From Torymus aiolomorphi (Eukaryota; Arthropoda; Insecta; Hymenoptera; Torymidae): a DNA stretch of 64,000 nt. Every line of letters begins with the position of its first letter. Position 1 is the stretch's first letter. The translations under genes were made by a program, and so were the position numbers. The DNA lies in the NCBI GenBank assembly GCA_036365515.1, contig CM070877.1:8441001-8505000 (forward strand), given 5' to 3'. The notes beneath the pieces were generated by a model. It did no database searches, was not told the origin of the DNA, and saw only the letters and a list, made by a program, of their open reading frames with translations. Shown piece by piece: positions 10,377-22,772 of the stretch.

Positions 10377-13300
10377 ATTATTTTCCTATTGGCTCTACGG
10401 CCCTGAAACCTTTTTCATTCGATAGAGCGGAAAAAAATAATCGCGTATAGTGATTGGTGAGATTAGAAAATGGATATTTTGGGTTTTCAGGCGATTTGAA
10501 GTCGATTTGGACCAAATAAACGATGAAATGTAGAACATTTTTGAAAATTACTCATCTCCGCTAGGTCCTTCGACCCCAATGGATATTCCATCCACTAGAG
10601 CAGGATGATATAGTCGGGTATTGTGACTAGTAAGCTGAAAAAATTGAAATTTGGTATTTTTGAGCGATTTTCAACGCATTTTATCCCAATAAACGAAGAA
10701 AAATTTTTTTCCTCAAAATTTAGCCAAAATTAATATATAGGGGTATTTTTCGCTGCTCTTTCGATTGGCGCTATGATTTTTGCAATATCACAAAATTTTT
10801 GAAAATTATTATTTTCCTATTGGCTCTAGGGCCCTAAAACCTTTTCCATTCGATAGAGCTGCAAAAATAGTCGCGTATAGTGATTGGTGGGATTCGAAAA
10901 TGGATATTTTGGGGTTTCAAGCGATTTGAAGTCGATTTGGCCCAAATAAACGATGAAATGTAGAACATTTTTCAAAATTGTTCATCTCCGCTAGGTCCTT
11001 CGACCCCAAAGGATATTCCATCCACTAGAGCAGGAAGATATAGTCGGGTATTGTGACTAGTAGGCTGAGAAAATTGAAATTTGGTATTTTTGAGCGATTT
11101 TCAACGCATTATATCCCAATAAACGAAGAAGAATTTTTTCCTCCAAATTTAGCCAAAATTCATATATAGGGGTATTTTTCGCTGCTCTTTCGATTGGCGC
11201 TACGATTTTTGCAATATCTCAAAATTTTTGGAAATTATTATTTTCCTATTGGCTCTATGGCCCTAAAACCTTTTCCATTCGATAGAACGGAAAAAAATAG
11301 TCGCGTATAGTGATTGGTGGGATTAGAAAATGGATATTTTGGGTTTTCAAGCGATTTGAAGTTGATTTGGCCCAAATAAACGATGAAATGTAGAACATTT
11401 TTGAAAATTACTCTTCTCCGCTAGGTCCTTCGACCCCAAAGGATATTTCATCCACTAGAGCAGGAAGATATAGTCGGGTATTGTGACTAGTAGGCTGAGA
11501 AAATTGAAATTTGGTATTTTTGAGCGTTTTTCAACGCATTATATCCCAATAAACGAAGAAAAATTTTTGTCCACCAAATTTAGCCAAAATTCATACATAG
11601 GGGTACTTTTCGCTGCTCTTTCGATTGGCGTTATGATTTTTGCAATATCTCAAAATTTTTGAAAATTATTATCTTCCTATTGGCTCTATGGCCCTAAAAC
11701 CTTTTCCATTCGATAGAGCGGAAAAAAATAGTCGCGTATAGTGATTGGTGGGATTAGAAAATGGATATTTTGGGTTTTCAAGCGATTTGAAGTCGATTTG
11801 GCCCAAATAAACGATGAAATGTAGAACATTTTTTAAAATTGCTCATCTCCGCTAGGTTCTTCGACCCCAAAGGATATTCCATTCACTAGAGCAGGAAGAT
11901 ATAGTCGGGTATTGTGACTAGCAGGCTGAGAAAATTGAAATTTCGTATTTTTGAGCGATTTTCAACGCATTATATCCCAATAAACGAAGAAAAATTTTTT
12001 CCTTCCAAATTTAGCCAAAATTCATATATAGGGGTATTTTTCGCTGCTCTTTCGATTGGCGCTACGATTTTTGCAATATCTCAAAATTTTTGAAAATTAT
12101 TATTTTCCTATTGGCTCTACGGCCCTGAAACCTTTTCCATTCGATAGAGCGGAAAAAAATAGTCGCGTATAGTGATTGGAGGGATTGGAAAATGGATATT
12201 TTGCGTTTTCAAGCGATTTGAAGTCGATTTGACCCAAATAAACAAAGATATCTAGAACATTTTTCAAAATTTGCTCCTCTCCGCTAGGTCCTTCGACCCC
12301 AAAAGATGTTCCATCCACTAGAGCAGAAAGATATAGTCGGGTATTATTTCAGGTAGGCTGAGAAAATTGAAATTTTGTATTTTTGGACGATTTTAGACGG
12401 CTTAGATCTCAATATTCGAAGAAAAATTTCTTTCCTCCAAATTTAGCCAAAATTCATATATAGGGGTATTTATCGCTGCTCGTTCGATTGGCGCTACGAT
12501 TTTTGCAGTATCTCAAAAATTCTGAAAATTATTACTTTCCTAATGGCTCTCCGGCCCTAAAACCTACTCCATTCGATAGAGCGGAGAAAAGTAGTCGCGT
12601 ATAGTGATTGGTGGGATTAGAAAATGGATATCTTGGTTTTTCAAGCGGTTTGAAGTCGATTTGGCACACATAAACGAAGAAATCTAGAACATTTTTCAAA
12701 ATTGCTCCTCTCCGCTAGGTCCTTCGACCCCAAAAGATGTTCCATCCACTAGAGCAGGAAGATATAGTCGTGTATTGTGACTAGTAGGCTGAGAAAACTG
12801 AGATTTTGTATTTTTGACCGATTTTAGACGGATTATATCCCAATATACGACGAAAAATTTTTTTCCTCCAAATTTAGCCAAAATTCATATATAGGGGTAT
12901 TTTTCGCTGGTCTGTCGATTGGCTCTATCACTTTTGCAATATCTCAAATTTTCTAAAAATTATTACTTTCCTATTGGCTCTACGGCCCTAAAACCACTCC
13001 ATTCAATAGAGCGAAAAAAAATAGTCGCCTATAGTGATTGGTGGGATTAGAAAATGGATATTCTGGGTTTTCAAGCGATTTGAAGTCGATTTGGCCCAAA
13101 TAAACGAAGAAATCTCGAACATTTTTCAAAATTGCTCCTCTCTGCTAGGTCCTTCGACCCCAAAAGTTGTTCTATCCACTAGAGTAGGAAGATATAGTCG
13201 AGTATTGTGACTAGTAGGCTGAGAAAATTGAAATTTTGTATTTTTGGGCGATTTGAGACGGATTAGATCCCAATATACGAAGAAAAATTTTTTTCCTCCA
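10377..13300. repeat. 431-bp satellite array, middle block (~6.8 units)
   Basis: Continues the array at the exact base interrupted by copia. Units are type A up to about 12.18 kb and type B from about 12.24 kb (TCTAGAAC and TTTAGACGG variants), so the array reads B-A-B overall. It ends at TTTTTTCCTCCA, the target of the Penelope insertion. Confidence 0.95.
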
Positions 13301-13860
13301 ATAATGAATAATTGGCTTTGACGGTCCTGCTGCTGTCCAAAGGAAGGGTAAGTCAAGGATGACGAAATGACAACCCACGATGATATATTAATCGTCGACG
13401 TTTCGAGTTTTTATTTAAACTCCTTCTCAAGACACTAGTACAAATTTAAATAATAAAATACACATTAATGAAAGTTATAAACTAAACAATAGTAATCGCA
13501 TCTAAGATTAACGAACAAGATTTACTTACAAAGTCTAGGCAGTCTCTTAAAGTTACGTAGGTGATCGCTTCAATATCACCAGTCAATTGTTACAATAATG
13601 AACATTCGGGCTTTATATATTACATAGAATGCATGTGTGCGTTACACATATATGTAAATACCATTTGATCAAACGCGCGGGGTGGTTCTAAGTGTTACGC
13701 GGTCTCGCAAGTATTAGGCGAATATATGTAAAAGAGCCCAGGTGGGGGGTGGGCTAATACTACTCGTTATTCAAAAGTGGCAAATGGGCGTGGTCATATC
13801 TTTACTTTCATACTTTCCTAATACTGTACAATGATATTGATCGTGCTTTCATGAGAATTT

Positions 13861-14909
13861 CTATTGTAAGAAGTGATTTTTATTTATAAATGTCTTATAT
13901 TCAAATCTAAGTGTCTTTGTATCTTGCTGATTATTAATATATTGTGGTTGTGCATGTATAAGCAACATTTCGGCTAATTTGCGCTTCCCTAATAACTGTT
14001 CCGTATGTAATACTTGTACATTGTTGAAATTAAAATTATGCTCAGTTTCTTCCATATGAGTGTAAATTGCCGAACCTCGATCTTTGTTTTCGCATTTTTT
14101 CTTATGTTCCTTAACTCTAATACATAATCGTCTTTCTGTTTGACTTACGTATGTAGCCGCACATTCATTACATTCTATCCGATAAACGACATTGGTTTTC
14201 TCATCTTTAGAACTCACGTCTTTACCCAATTTTATAAAACAGTTCCATTTATTTACAGTATTATTTAACACTTCAGTATTATATTTTTTAAAAAATTTTG
14301 AGATAATCGGATTTAATTCATTTATGTAAGGGATCACTATGTGTAATTTTTTCTCACGCTGTATTCTTTTTTCATTAGTGTAATTCATGCTTCTAAGTCT
14401 TAATTTTATGTATTTGTTTATCAAATATATTGGATAATCATTTTTGATTAGGAACTGTTTTATAAAATTTAAGTTTACATTATGAAACGAAGTATGTGAA
14501 AATTTAATTGCTCTGTCAACTAGTGAGTAAATAATCGCAATTTTGTTTTTTTGTGGGTGTTGTGAGTTGTAATTCAATAACCTACCGGAAAATGTTGGTT
14601 TTCTGTACCAGTTTGTTATTATGTTCTTGTTATTAACAATAATTTCTATATCAGGAAAACTAATTTTATTATAAATCGACTTTTCGGTTGTGAACTGTAA
14701 ATTTTCATCATAACTATTGAAAACTTCTCGTGTATAATTTATTAAATTCTTTGGTACACATAATAATATATCATCAACATATCTAAAATAAAAGGTACTA
14801 TCAAAACAAAGTTTACTTAGGGCGTACGTTTCTAAATCTTGCATTACAATATCCGCTAAAATTGGGCTGATAGGATTTCCCATAGCAGAACCAAATTTTT
14901 GTCTATAAA
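13861..14909 (-). pseudogene. Penelope ORF, 5'-truncated copy (RT end plus GIY-YIG)
   Basis: A 340-residue frame that begins inside the reverse transcriptase at GNPISPILADIV and reaches FRYVDDIL at about residues 33-40, so it has the catalytic YVDD but lacks the upstream fingers. The C-terminal third holds the GIY-YIG-type endonuclease (VVYRIECNECAATYV at 232-246, then RRLCIRVKEHKKKC), which nicks the target. The residue after TYV is Ser where the sister copy has Gly, altering the second half of the GIY-YIG motif. The frame is continuous here, whereas the sister copy has a 1-nt deletion at the matching position. Confidence 0.9.
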
Positions 14910-16569
14910 CTATTTTGATAAGTTAAAACTAATCATAAATTCATACGAAAAAAATTTGGATAAAAAATTAGACATGCTATATTTAAACAAATATATGAAA
15001 CCGTTAATCAAAAATACATACATAATAGAGAATAAAAGAAAGAATAATAGTATGACTAACCAAGACACAGCACAGGTCAATATACTTGACAATAACACAC
15101 GGTGCGATGAACTCTCGAACGTAGAGAATAGATGGATCGTTAACCTTTCTGATGTTATACTACCGAAATATGTAATTAATGTATTAAAGCTAGGCGAAAA
15201 ATTTAACTTCAATGATAAGGTAGACAATAAGATTATCCTCGAAATGATTAAAAATTTAGAATTATACTTAAACAAACATACTGACTTTAAACAATCAAAT
15301 AAAATACGTAATCACTTTCTCTCAATTATAAGCAAATTCCAAAATAGAATTCTGTCCAATAATTCAGCCTTTGAAAAACAACTTAAGATCGACATACAAT
15401 TAACAAAAACATTCATTAAAAATAATAAAGACCTTCTTATTACTAAGGCCGACAAGGGTAATGCAACGGTTATTATTAAAAAATCCGTATATTTGGAAAA
15501 AATGACTATGTTATTTAATGATGAAAAGTATTATGAGAAAATAAAAAAGAATCCGTTAGCAACATTAGAGAGAAAAACTAGATTACATATTAACAATTTA
15601 AATGATATGAATTTTCTGATGAATGGTAAAAAAATTCCACGAGTAGCACAAAAATGTAATGTGTCAAAAGGTTACGGCCTAGTCAAAATACATAAAGAAA
15701 ACAATCCAGTCCGTCCGATTATCTCCGCAATAAATTCGCCTACTTATAACTTGGCTAAGAGTTTATCCAAATTCCTTTACGAACATCTGAAAAAACCGTT
15801 TTCACACATTAATAATAGTCTTCAATTAAAAGAAAAAATAGAAGGTACCATAATTCCTGATGGGTTTGAAATTATTAGCTTAGATGTGATTAGTTTATTC
15901 ACAAACGTACCGGAATATTTGATTTACGCGGCTATTGAGAAACGTTGGACTCAACTTTTTAATCATACATATTTATCTTGCAGTGAATTCATAGAATCTA
16001 TAAAATTTATTCTACAAAATAATTTTTTCCAGTTTAATGATCAATTTTATAGACAAAAATTTGGTTCTGCTATGGCAAATCCTATCAGCCCAATTTTAGC
16101 GGATATTGTAATGCAAGATTTAGAAACGTACGCCCTAAGTAAACTTTGTTTTGATAGTACCTTTTATTTTAGATATGTTGATGATATATTATTATGTGTA
16201 CCAAAGAATTTAATAAATTATACACGAGAAGTTTTCAATAGTTATGATGAAAATTTACAGTTCACAACCGAAAAGTCGATTTATAATAAAATTAGTTTTC
16301 TTGATATAGAAATTATTGTTAATAACAAGAACATAATAACAAACTGGTACAGAAAACCAACATTTTCCGGTAGGTTATTGAATTACAACTCACAACACCC
16401 ACAAAAAAACAAAATTGCGATTATTTACTCACTAGTTGACAGAGCAATTAAACTTTCACATACTTCGTTTCATAATGTAAACTTAAATTTGATAAAACAG
16501 TTCCTAATCAAAAATGATTATCCAATATATTTGATAAACAAATACATAAAATTAAGACTAGAAGCATGA
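14899..16569 (+). pseudogene. Penelope reverse transcriptase, longer copy
   Basis: A 556-residue frame. The first Met lies in the junction with the inverted copy, so the element itself supplies sequence from about 14910 and is probably also 5'-incomplete. Landmarks: LKLGEKFNF (about 96-104), ADKGNATVI (184-192), GYGLVKIHK with RPIISAINSPTY (258-284), catalytic LDVISLFTNVP (328-338), AMANPISP (391-398, Ala where family members and the sister copy have Gly) and YVDD (426-429). One T is missing near 16558 relative to the sister copy, which ends the frame early and separates it from the endonuclease frame that follows. Confidence 0.92.
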
Positions 16570-17093
16570 ATTACACTAATGAAAAAAGAATACAGCGTGA
16601 GAAAAAATTACACATAGTGATCCCTTACATAAATGAATTAAATCCGATTATCTCAAAATTTTTTAAAAAATATAATACTGAAGTGTTAAATAATACTGTA
16701 AATAAATGGAACTGTTTTATAAAATTGGGTAAAGACGTGAGTTCTAAAGATGAGAAAACCAATGTCGTTTATCGGATAGAATGTAATGAGTGTGCGGCTA
16801 CATACGTAGGTCAAACAGAAAGACGATTATGTATTAGAGTTAAGGAACATAAGAAAAAATGCGAAAACAAAGATCGAGGTTCGGCAATTTACACTCATAT
16901 GGAAGAAACTGAGCATAATTTTAATCTCAACAATGTAAAAGTATTACATACGGAACAGTTATTAGGGAAGCGCAAATTAGCCGAAATGTTGTTTATACAT
17001 GCACAACCACAATATATTAATAATCAGCAAGATACAAAGACACTTAGATTTGAATATAAGACATTTATAAATAAAAATCACTTCTTACAATAG
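16566..17093 (+). pseudogene. Penelope GIY-YIG endonuclease, longer copy
   Basis: A 175-residue frame continuing the Penelope ORF after the single-base deletion. It contains the CNEC zinc-like pair next to AATYVGQTERRLCIRVKEH (the YIG half of GIY-YIG with its following Arg), and the downstream KLAEMLFIHAQPQYIN block common to Penelope endonucleases. It is almost identical to the inverted copy at 13861-14390. Confidence 0.92.
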
Positions 17094-17522
17094 AAATTCT
17101 CATGAAAGCACGATCAATATCATTGTACAGTATTAGGAAAGTATGAAAGTAAAGATATGACCACGCCCATTTGCCACTTTTGAATAACGAGTAGTATTAG
17201 CCCACCCCCCACCTGGGCTCTTTTACATATATTCGCTTAATACTTGCGAGACCGCGTAACACTTAGAACCACCCCGCGCGTTTGATCAAATGGTATTTAC
17301 ATATATGTGTAACGCACACATGCATTCTATGTAATATATAAAGCCCGAATGTTCATTATTGTAACAATTGACTGGTGATACTGAAGCGATCACCTATGTA
17401 ACTTTAAGAGACTGCCTAGACTTTGTAAGTAAATCTTGTTCGTTAATCTTAGATGCGATTACTATTGTTTAGTTTATAACTTTCATTAATGTGTATTTTA
17501 TTATTTAAATTTGTACTAGTGT

Positions 17523-17560
17523 CTTGAGAAGGAGTTTAAATAAAAACTCGAAACGTCGAC
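17523..17560 (+). ncRNA. Degenerate hammerhead-like motif of the Penelope terminal region
   Basis: CTTGAGA is followed by a hairpin GGAGTT ... AACTC and then GAAACGTC. The layout (conserved box, stem II, GAAAC) is that of the hammerhead ribozymes known from Penelope-like elements, but the first box deviates from CTGANGA, so activity is doubtful. The mirror copy lies at about 13400-13437 on the minus strand. Confidence 0.4.
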
Positions 17561-17691
17561 GATTAATATATCATCGTGGGTTGTCATTTCGTCATCCTTG
17601 ACTTACCCTTCCTTTGGACAGCAGGACCGTCAAAGCCAATTATTCATTACTGAAGTAATATGCAGCTGTCGTTAGAATCTTAACTACTATC

Positions 17692-19263
17692 TTTTTTCCT
17701 CCAAATTTAGCCAAAATTCATATATAGGGGTATTTATCGCTGCTTCTTCGATTGGCGCTACGATTTTTGCAATATCTCAAAATTTCTGAAAATTATTACT
17801 TTCCTATTGGCTCTACAGCTCTAAAACCTACTCCATTCGATAGAGCGGAAAAAATAGTCGCGTATAGTGATTGGCTGGATTAGAAAATGGATATTTTGGG
17901 TTTTCAAGCGATTTGAAGTCGATTTGGCCCAAATAAACGAAGAAATCTAGAACATTATTCCAAATTGCTCCTCTCCGCTAGGTCCTTCGACCCCAAAAGA
18001 TGTTCCATCCACTAGAGGAGGAAGATATAGACGGGTATTGTGACTAGTAGTCTGTGAAAATTGAAATTTTGCATTTTTGAGCGATTTTAGACGGATTAGA
18101 TCCCAATATACGACGAAAAATTTTTTTCCTCCAAATTTAGCCAAAATTCATATATAGGGGTATTTTTCGCTGCTCTTTCGATTGGCGCTATGATTTTTGC
18201 AATGTCTCAAAATTTCTGAAAATTATTACTTTCATACTGGCTCTACGGCCCTAAAACCTACTCCATTCGATAGAGCGGAAGAAAATAGTCGCGTATAGTG
18301 ATTGGTGGGATTAGAAAATGGATATTTTGGGTTTTCAAGCGATTTGAAGTCGATTTGGCCCAAATAAACGAAGAAATCTAGAACATTTTTGAAAATTGCT
18401 CCTCTCCGCTAGGTCCTTCGACCCCAAAAGATGTTCCATCCACTAGAGCAGGAAGATATAGTCGGATATTGTGACTAATAGGCTGAGAAAATTGAAATTT
18501 TGCATTTTTGAGCGATTTTAGACGGATTAGATCCCAATATACGAAGAAAAATTTTTTTCTTCCAAATTTAGCCAAAATTCATATATAGGGGTATTTTTCG
18601 CTGCTCTTTCGGTTGGCGCTATGATTTTGGCAATATTTCAAAATTTCTGAAAATTATTACTTTCCTATTGGCTCTACGGCCCTAAAACCCACTCCATTCG
18701 ATAGAGCGGAAAAAAATAGTCGCCTATAGTGATTGGTGGGATTAGAAAATGGATATTTTGGGTTTTCAAGCGATTTGAAGTCGATTTGGCCCATATAAAC
18801 GAAGAAATCTAGAACATTATTCCAAATTGCTCCTCTCCACTAGGTCCTTCGACCCCAAAAGATGTTCCATCCACTAGAGGAGGAAGATATAGTCGGGTAT
18901 TGTGACTAGTAGTCTGTGAAAATTGAAATTTTGTATTTTTGAGCGATTTTAGACGGATTAGATCCCAATATACGACGAAAAATTTTTTTCTCCAAATTTA
19001 GCCAAAATTCATATATAGGGATATTTTTCGCTGCTCTTTCGATTGGCGCTATGATTTTTGCAATATCTCAAAATTTCTGAAAATTATTACGTTTATACTG
19101 GCTCTGCGGCCCTAAAACCTACTCCATTCGATAGAGCGGAAAAAAATAGTCGCGTATAGTGATTAGTGGGATTAGAAAATGGATGTTTTGGGTTTTCAAG
19201 CGATTTGAAGTCGATTTGGCCCAAATAAACGAAGAAATCTAGAACATTTTTCAAAATTGCTCC
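17692..19263. repeat. 431-bp satellite array, right block (~3.6 units)
   Basis: Type B units only, resuming at the Penelope target duplicate and stopping abruptly within a unit at CAAAATTGCTCC. Several units keep a ~61-65 codon minus-strand frame starting MAKFG. See the findings for why I do not call it a gene. Confidence 0.94.
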
Positions 19264-20008
19264 AATAATAAAGTATTGCAGAATCTTAAGCGTTTCCTTG
19301 ATTAAAAAAATAGACGTCAAAATAATCAATATTTATCATTGCCGACTCATAAAATCGTCTCCGAAAGGAAATAAATATTTTCTTGAAATTAATTTAGAGA
19401 GAAATACCTTAAATAGGTAAAACAATTATTATTATTTTTACTACTTTTATAAATTTTATGACTCTAATTAAAAACATAGATGAAAAATAATATAATCTAT
19501 AATTTGTAATTAAGTGGGGTATCAGTCAGAATAACTATTTATATATGTATTTTGTATAATCTTATGAATGGAATTATTCTCCATTCGTCATAAAAAAAAA
19601 TTATAGTATTAACTTATTTTATTAATGTTATTCATAAAATATCAAGTAAATTTTAGTCCTACGTTTGGACGTAAAAAGAGTTGAATCAACTTACAATTGA
19701 AATTTACCTTGGAACTATATTAACATTGAAAAAATTTAAATATTTCATAAAAATATATTAATAATTATAAGACTTATGAAAAATAGGTTGTACCAAGGAT
19801 ATTCTTTTTTGCATTTATATATTATTATCTTTTATAAGAGTTTCATGCTTTAATAAAACTTTTCGCAGCACTACATTTTCATACAAACTATTTAAAAGAA
19901 AAATAAAAGTACAATAATTATCCAGAAAGATGAATTTAATAAATGCGATGAATGTATTATTCATCCTAAATAATATGTTTTAAGAGGCCAAGAATAGAGA
20001 CTACCTGT
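19264..20008. other. No recognised feature
   Basis: Very AT-rich sequence between the satellite edge and a transposase pseudogene. It is probably the 5' part of that transposon, but no terminal repeat was found. Confidence 0.4.
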
Positions 20009-21055
20009 TAACAATGCAGAAAAATATGTAGCCAATATAGTGTACAATATTGTTGTATCTAGTTTAGAGGATAATAGTATTTTCGAAGAAACAGATGAAT
20101 ATTTATATTACGATAATTCATATGAACGTCGTAATGACATACCTGCGAATGACTCACATGTAGATATAGATTTTGAAGATACGGAAATATCTAAAACCGA
20201 AAATTAGTGCAGCAGCAAGATGGAATTTATTGATGTGAACTATAAAAAGCGGGCTGTACAATTTTGGTCAAGTGGTAAAAAGAAAAAGAAATTTACAACT
20301 TTCCAAAATAAATTTAAGAAATTGAAAACGGAACGTATAGGTGGAGAGAGCAAGTAGCCGCGGAAGGAAGCCAAATCGACAAATTGAAACAAATTGAAGA
20401 ACATTGTTTATGTATATTTGAAAGAGCCAGATTGGATAGAATGCGTATTCACGATATCGATATTAGACGTATTGCAATAGAAAAAGCACAAGAAATCAAT
20501 TTGAAAGGATTTAAAGCTTCATCCCATTGGTTACTTGAATTTAAACGTCGACATAATATCGTTTCTCGAAAAATAACTAAAATTACTACAAAAAAATCTC
20601 TAGATAATACAGAGAAACGTTAAAAAAAATAGAGGAATTTCGCAATTCTACAGATTCCAGACGGGACAACAGACGAACTTCAACCTCTTGATGTGTACGG
20701 TTTTCGCAAGTGGAAGAACTGTGTTCGAAAGTTTTCAGATATGATATTGTTGACGAATGAAGCCACCAATTTACATAATCGGAATGATATTATTAAAATG
20801 CAGTCATTAGTGCATAATCAATTATCCAGTCCCAGGTTTAGAAATTTATTTAAATATGCTTGGTATGCTGCAGGTTTCATTGACAAAAGGCCAGAGAAAG
20901 TTGGAAATCCCCAAAAGTTTTGTTTCAATTCTAATTTTCTTACATGCGATATTTGCGGAAAAAGAGCAATCATAACTTGCTCCTGGTGCAAAAAAACGCT
21001 ATGTTTACAACATTTTTACCATGAATATCATTATTGCAAAACATATAATCCATGA
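20009..21055 (+). pseudogene. pogo/Tigger-type transposase, internally deleted
   Basis: Pieces of one transposase in order: an acidic N-terminus, a YKKRAVQFWSSGKKKK block (near 20240), a CENP-B-type helix-turn-helix DNA-binding domain (20384-20623, with ARLDRMRIHDIDIRRIA and GFKASSHWLLEFKRRHNIVS), then directly the end of the DDE domain (IPDGTTDELQPLDVYGFRKW) and a C-terminal cysteine/histidine cluster (CDICGKRAIITCSWC with a following HYC). The catalytic middle is missing, there is a stop after the acidic region, and a frameshift lies near 20340. A relative of the missing part survives at 48353-49075. It belongs to the Tc1/mariner-pogo superfamily. Confidence 0.85.
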
Positions 21056-22208
21056 TAAAATTTATTTTAAACAAGTTTGTATATAAAATTTGTTAGTACA
21101 GCATGTATTCATATATATGTAATTATGTAAGGTAATATAAAAGATATGGATAATAATTTATGAATGATAGTAAAAAACATCGTCGATAATAAAATGGATG
21201 ACTAAAAAATATATAACTTTTTTGAGTTTAAGGTAGCTTTAACCTCTTTTTAGGGTATTCGTTAGTCAATTGTAAAATGAATCAACGCCATATACTTAAT
21301 CTTCTCCCACTCTGTCACTCTACTCTACAATAAAATCAAATCAGGAAGATCAAGTATATGTGCGTGATCGGCTTTCATACTTTCTTTGAAACAGTAAAAA
21401 TTGCATTGAACAATTATTCAATTCATTTCATTTCGAACAATAATAGTAATATTAGGGTTACTAATATGTCAAAATTGTATAAATAATATAATTTTTCAAA
21501 TATTTTTTAACCATTTTATATTAAATGATTAGCGCAAAACATATATGTAGACAGTTTCGAAAAAGTGATAGTGAAATGTTAAAAAAAAAAAAGGTAAATG
21601 TAATAGATATAACGACAACATTATTAATCACACGAGTTAATAAAAATTTGTTTATAAAAAAGATGATGACGCACCTTAAATAAATAGGGATACAACCCTG
21701 ATGGGTTTACGAGTAAATTATATGTGTCCTATATGCTACTGGTACTTTTTATGAGGAAAACCATCTAAATCGTTCGATCAAAAAAATCATATATGTTGTA
21801 TACATATATATTGTATATATGGATACTTACACACATATATATAAACTCTAGATTACTACTTGTACTTTTTATAAGAAACATTTTCCAATTTGTTTCATAA
21901 AACAATTGAATAGAAACAGAGATATATCGAAAAAATCATTTTTCAATGTGAACTTCCGGCGTGGATTTAACCTTTAAAAAGGCCTTGGTTGCTGATAAAA
22001 AAATATATTTGTGAATGTCTGATGGAGGACTACTACCTAGTATAGTTTTTATAATTTTTTGAATTTGACAGTTCGGGACGTTTCCTTGTTAGAATTTCGC
22101 TTTTTATTTTTACTTCTATTTCTCATTTTCATTTTTATTTTTATATCACCAGACCGAAAATTATTATACTTATGTAATTACTACTTCTAAATTCTGTACA
22201 ATATAATG
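21056..22208. other. No recognised feature
   Basis: AT-rich sequence between the pogo-like remnant and the Polinton. It contains several ATATAT-rich stretches but no gene or paired termini that I could support. Confidence 0.4.
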
Positions 22209-22214
22209 TACCGC

Positions 22215-22406
22215 AGTAGTAGGGGCAGCGCGGCTACCGCGCCAGAGCGGTTCCCGCGCCACTTACCCACCGAGCACTACTTACCGTCCGTTGGTAAGGT
22301 AGGGTGCAAAGTCACCATGCGAGAGGCCCGGTTGTAGAGGGCGCATTGAACATTTACTCCATCGATAAAATGCGTACGTATGTCATGTTGCAGGGGGCAT
22401 GGGGCC
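22215..22406. repeat. Polinton left terminal inverted repeat (outer part)
   Basis: 192 bp matching 42767-42958 in inverse orientation with only a few differences. It is GC-rich at the tip (GCGCGGCTACCGCGCC), unlike the AT-rich interior. The inverted similarity resumes deeper inside as the ~130-bp tandem repeats at both ends, so the original inverted repeat was longer. Confidence 0.92.
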
Positions 22407-22772
22407 CTCATGTGATGTTATGTTGTAAGTGAATATAGAATATTTTTATAATATTCATATAGTGTTTAAATTTGTTAATTATAAGTAGTCTTATATTCCG
22501 CGCCAGCGCGGCTACCGCGCCAGAGCGGCTCCCGCGCCACTTACCCACCGAGCACTATTTACCGTCCGTCGGTAAGGTAGGGTGCAAAGTCACCATGCGA
22601 GAGGCCCGGTTGTAGAGGGCGCATTGAACATTTACTCCATCGATAAAATGCGTACGTATGTCATGTTGCAGGGGGCATGGGGCCCTCATGTGATGTTATG
22701 TTGTAAGTGAATATAGAATATTTTTATAATATTCATATAGTGTTATTTGTTAATTATAAGTAGTCTTATATT
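22226..22772. repeat. Tandem duplication of the Polinton tip, 278-bp period
   Basis: CAGCGCGGCTACCGCGCC starts at 22226 and again at 22504, and the two copies align over almost their whole length except a short deletion near 22742. The second copy has no counterpart on the right side, where the terminal repeat joins the interior abruptly at 42766. Confidence 0.92.

Larger units (their letters stand above)
13301..17691. mobile_element. Penelope-like element, two copies in inverted orientation
   Basis: A leftward partial copy (13301-14909) abuts a rightward longer copy (14910-17691). The outer ~550 bp of each are near-perfect inverted repeats. The right end carries an extra ~42 bp not present on the left. 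The 12-bp target TTTTTTCCTCCA is duplicated (13289-13300 and 17692-17703). Both copies encode the Penelope combination of reverse transcriptase plus a C-terminal GIY-YIG endonuclease. Inverted partial duplication is typical of this class. Junction at 14909/14910: the left copy stops within the reverse transcriptase, just upstream of the GNPISP motif. Confidence 0.93.
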
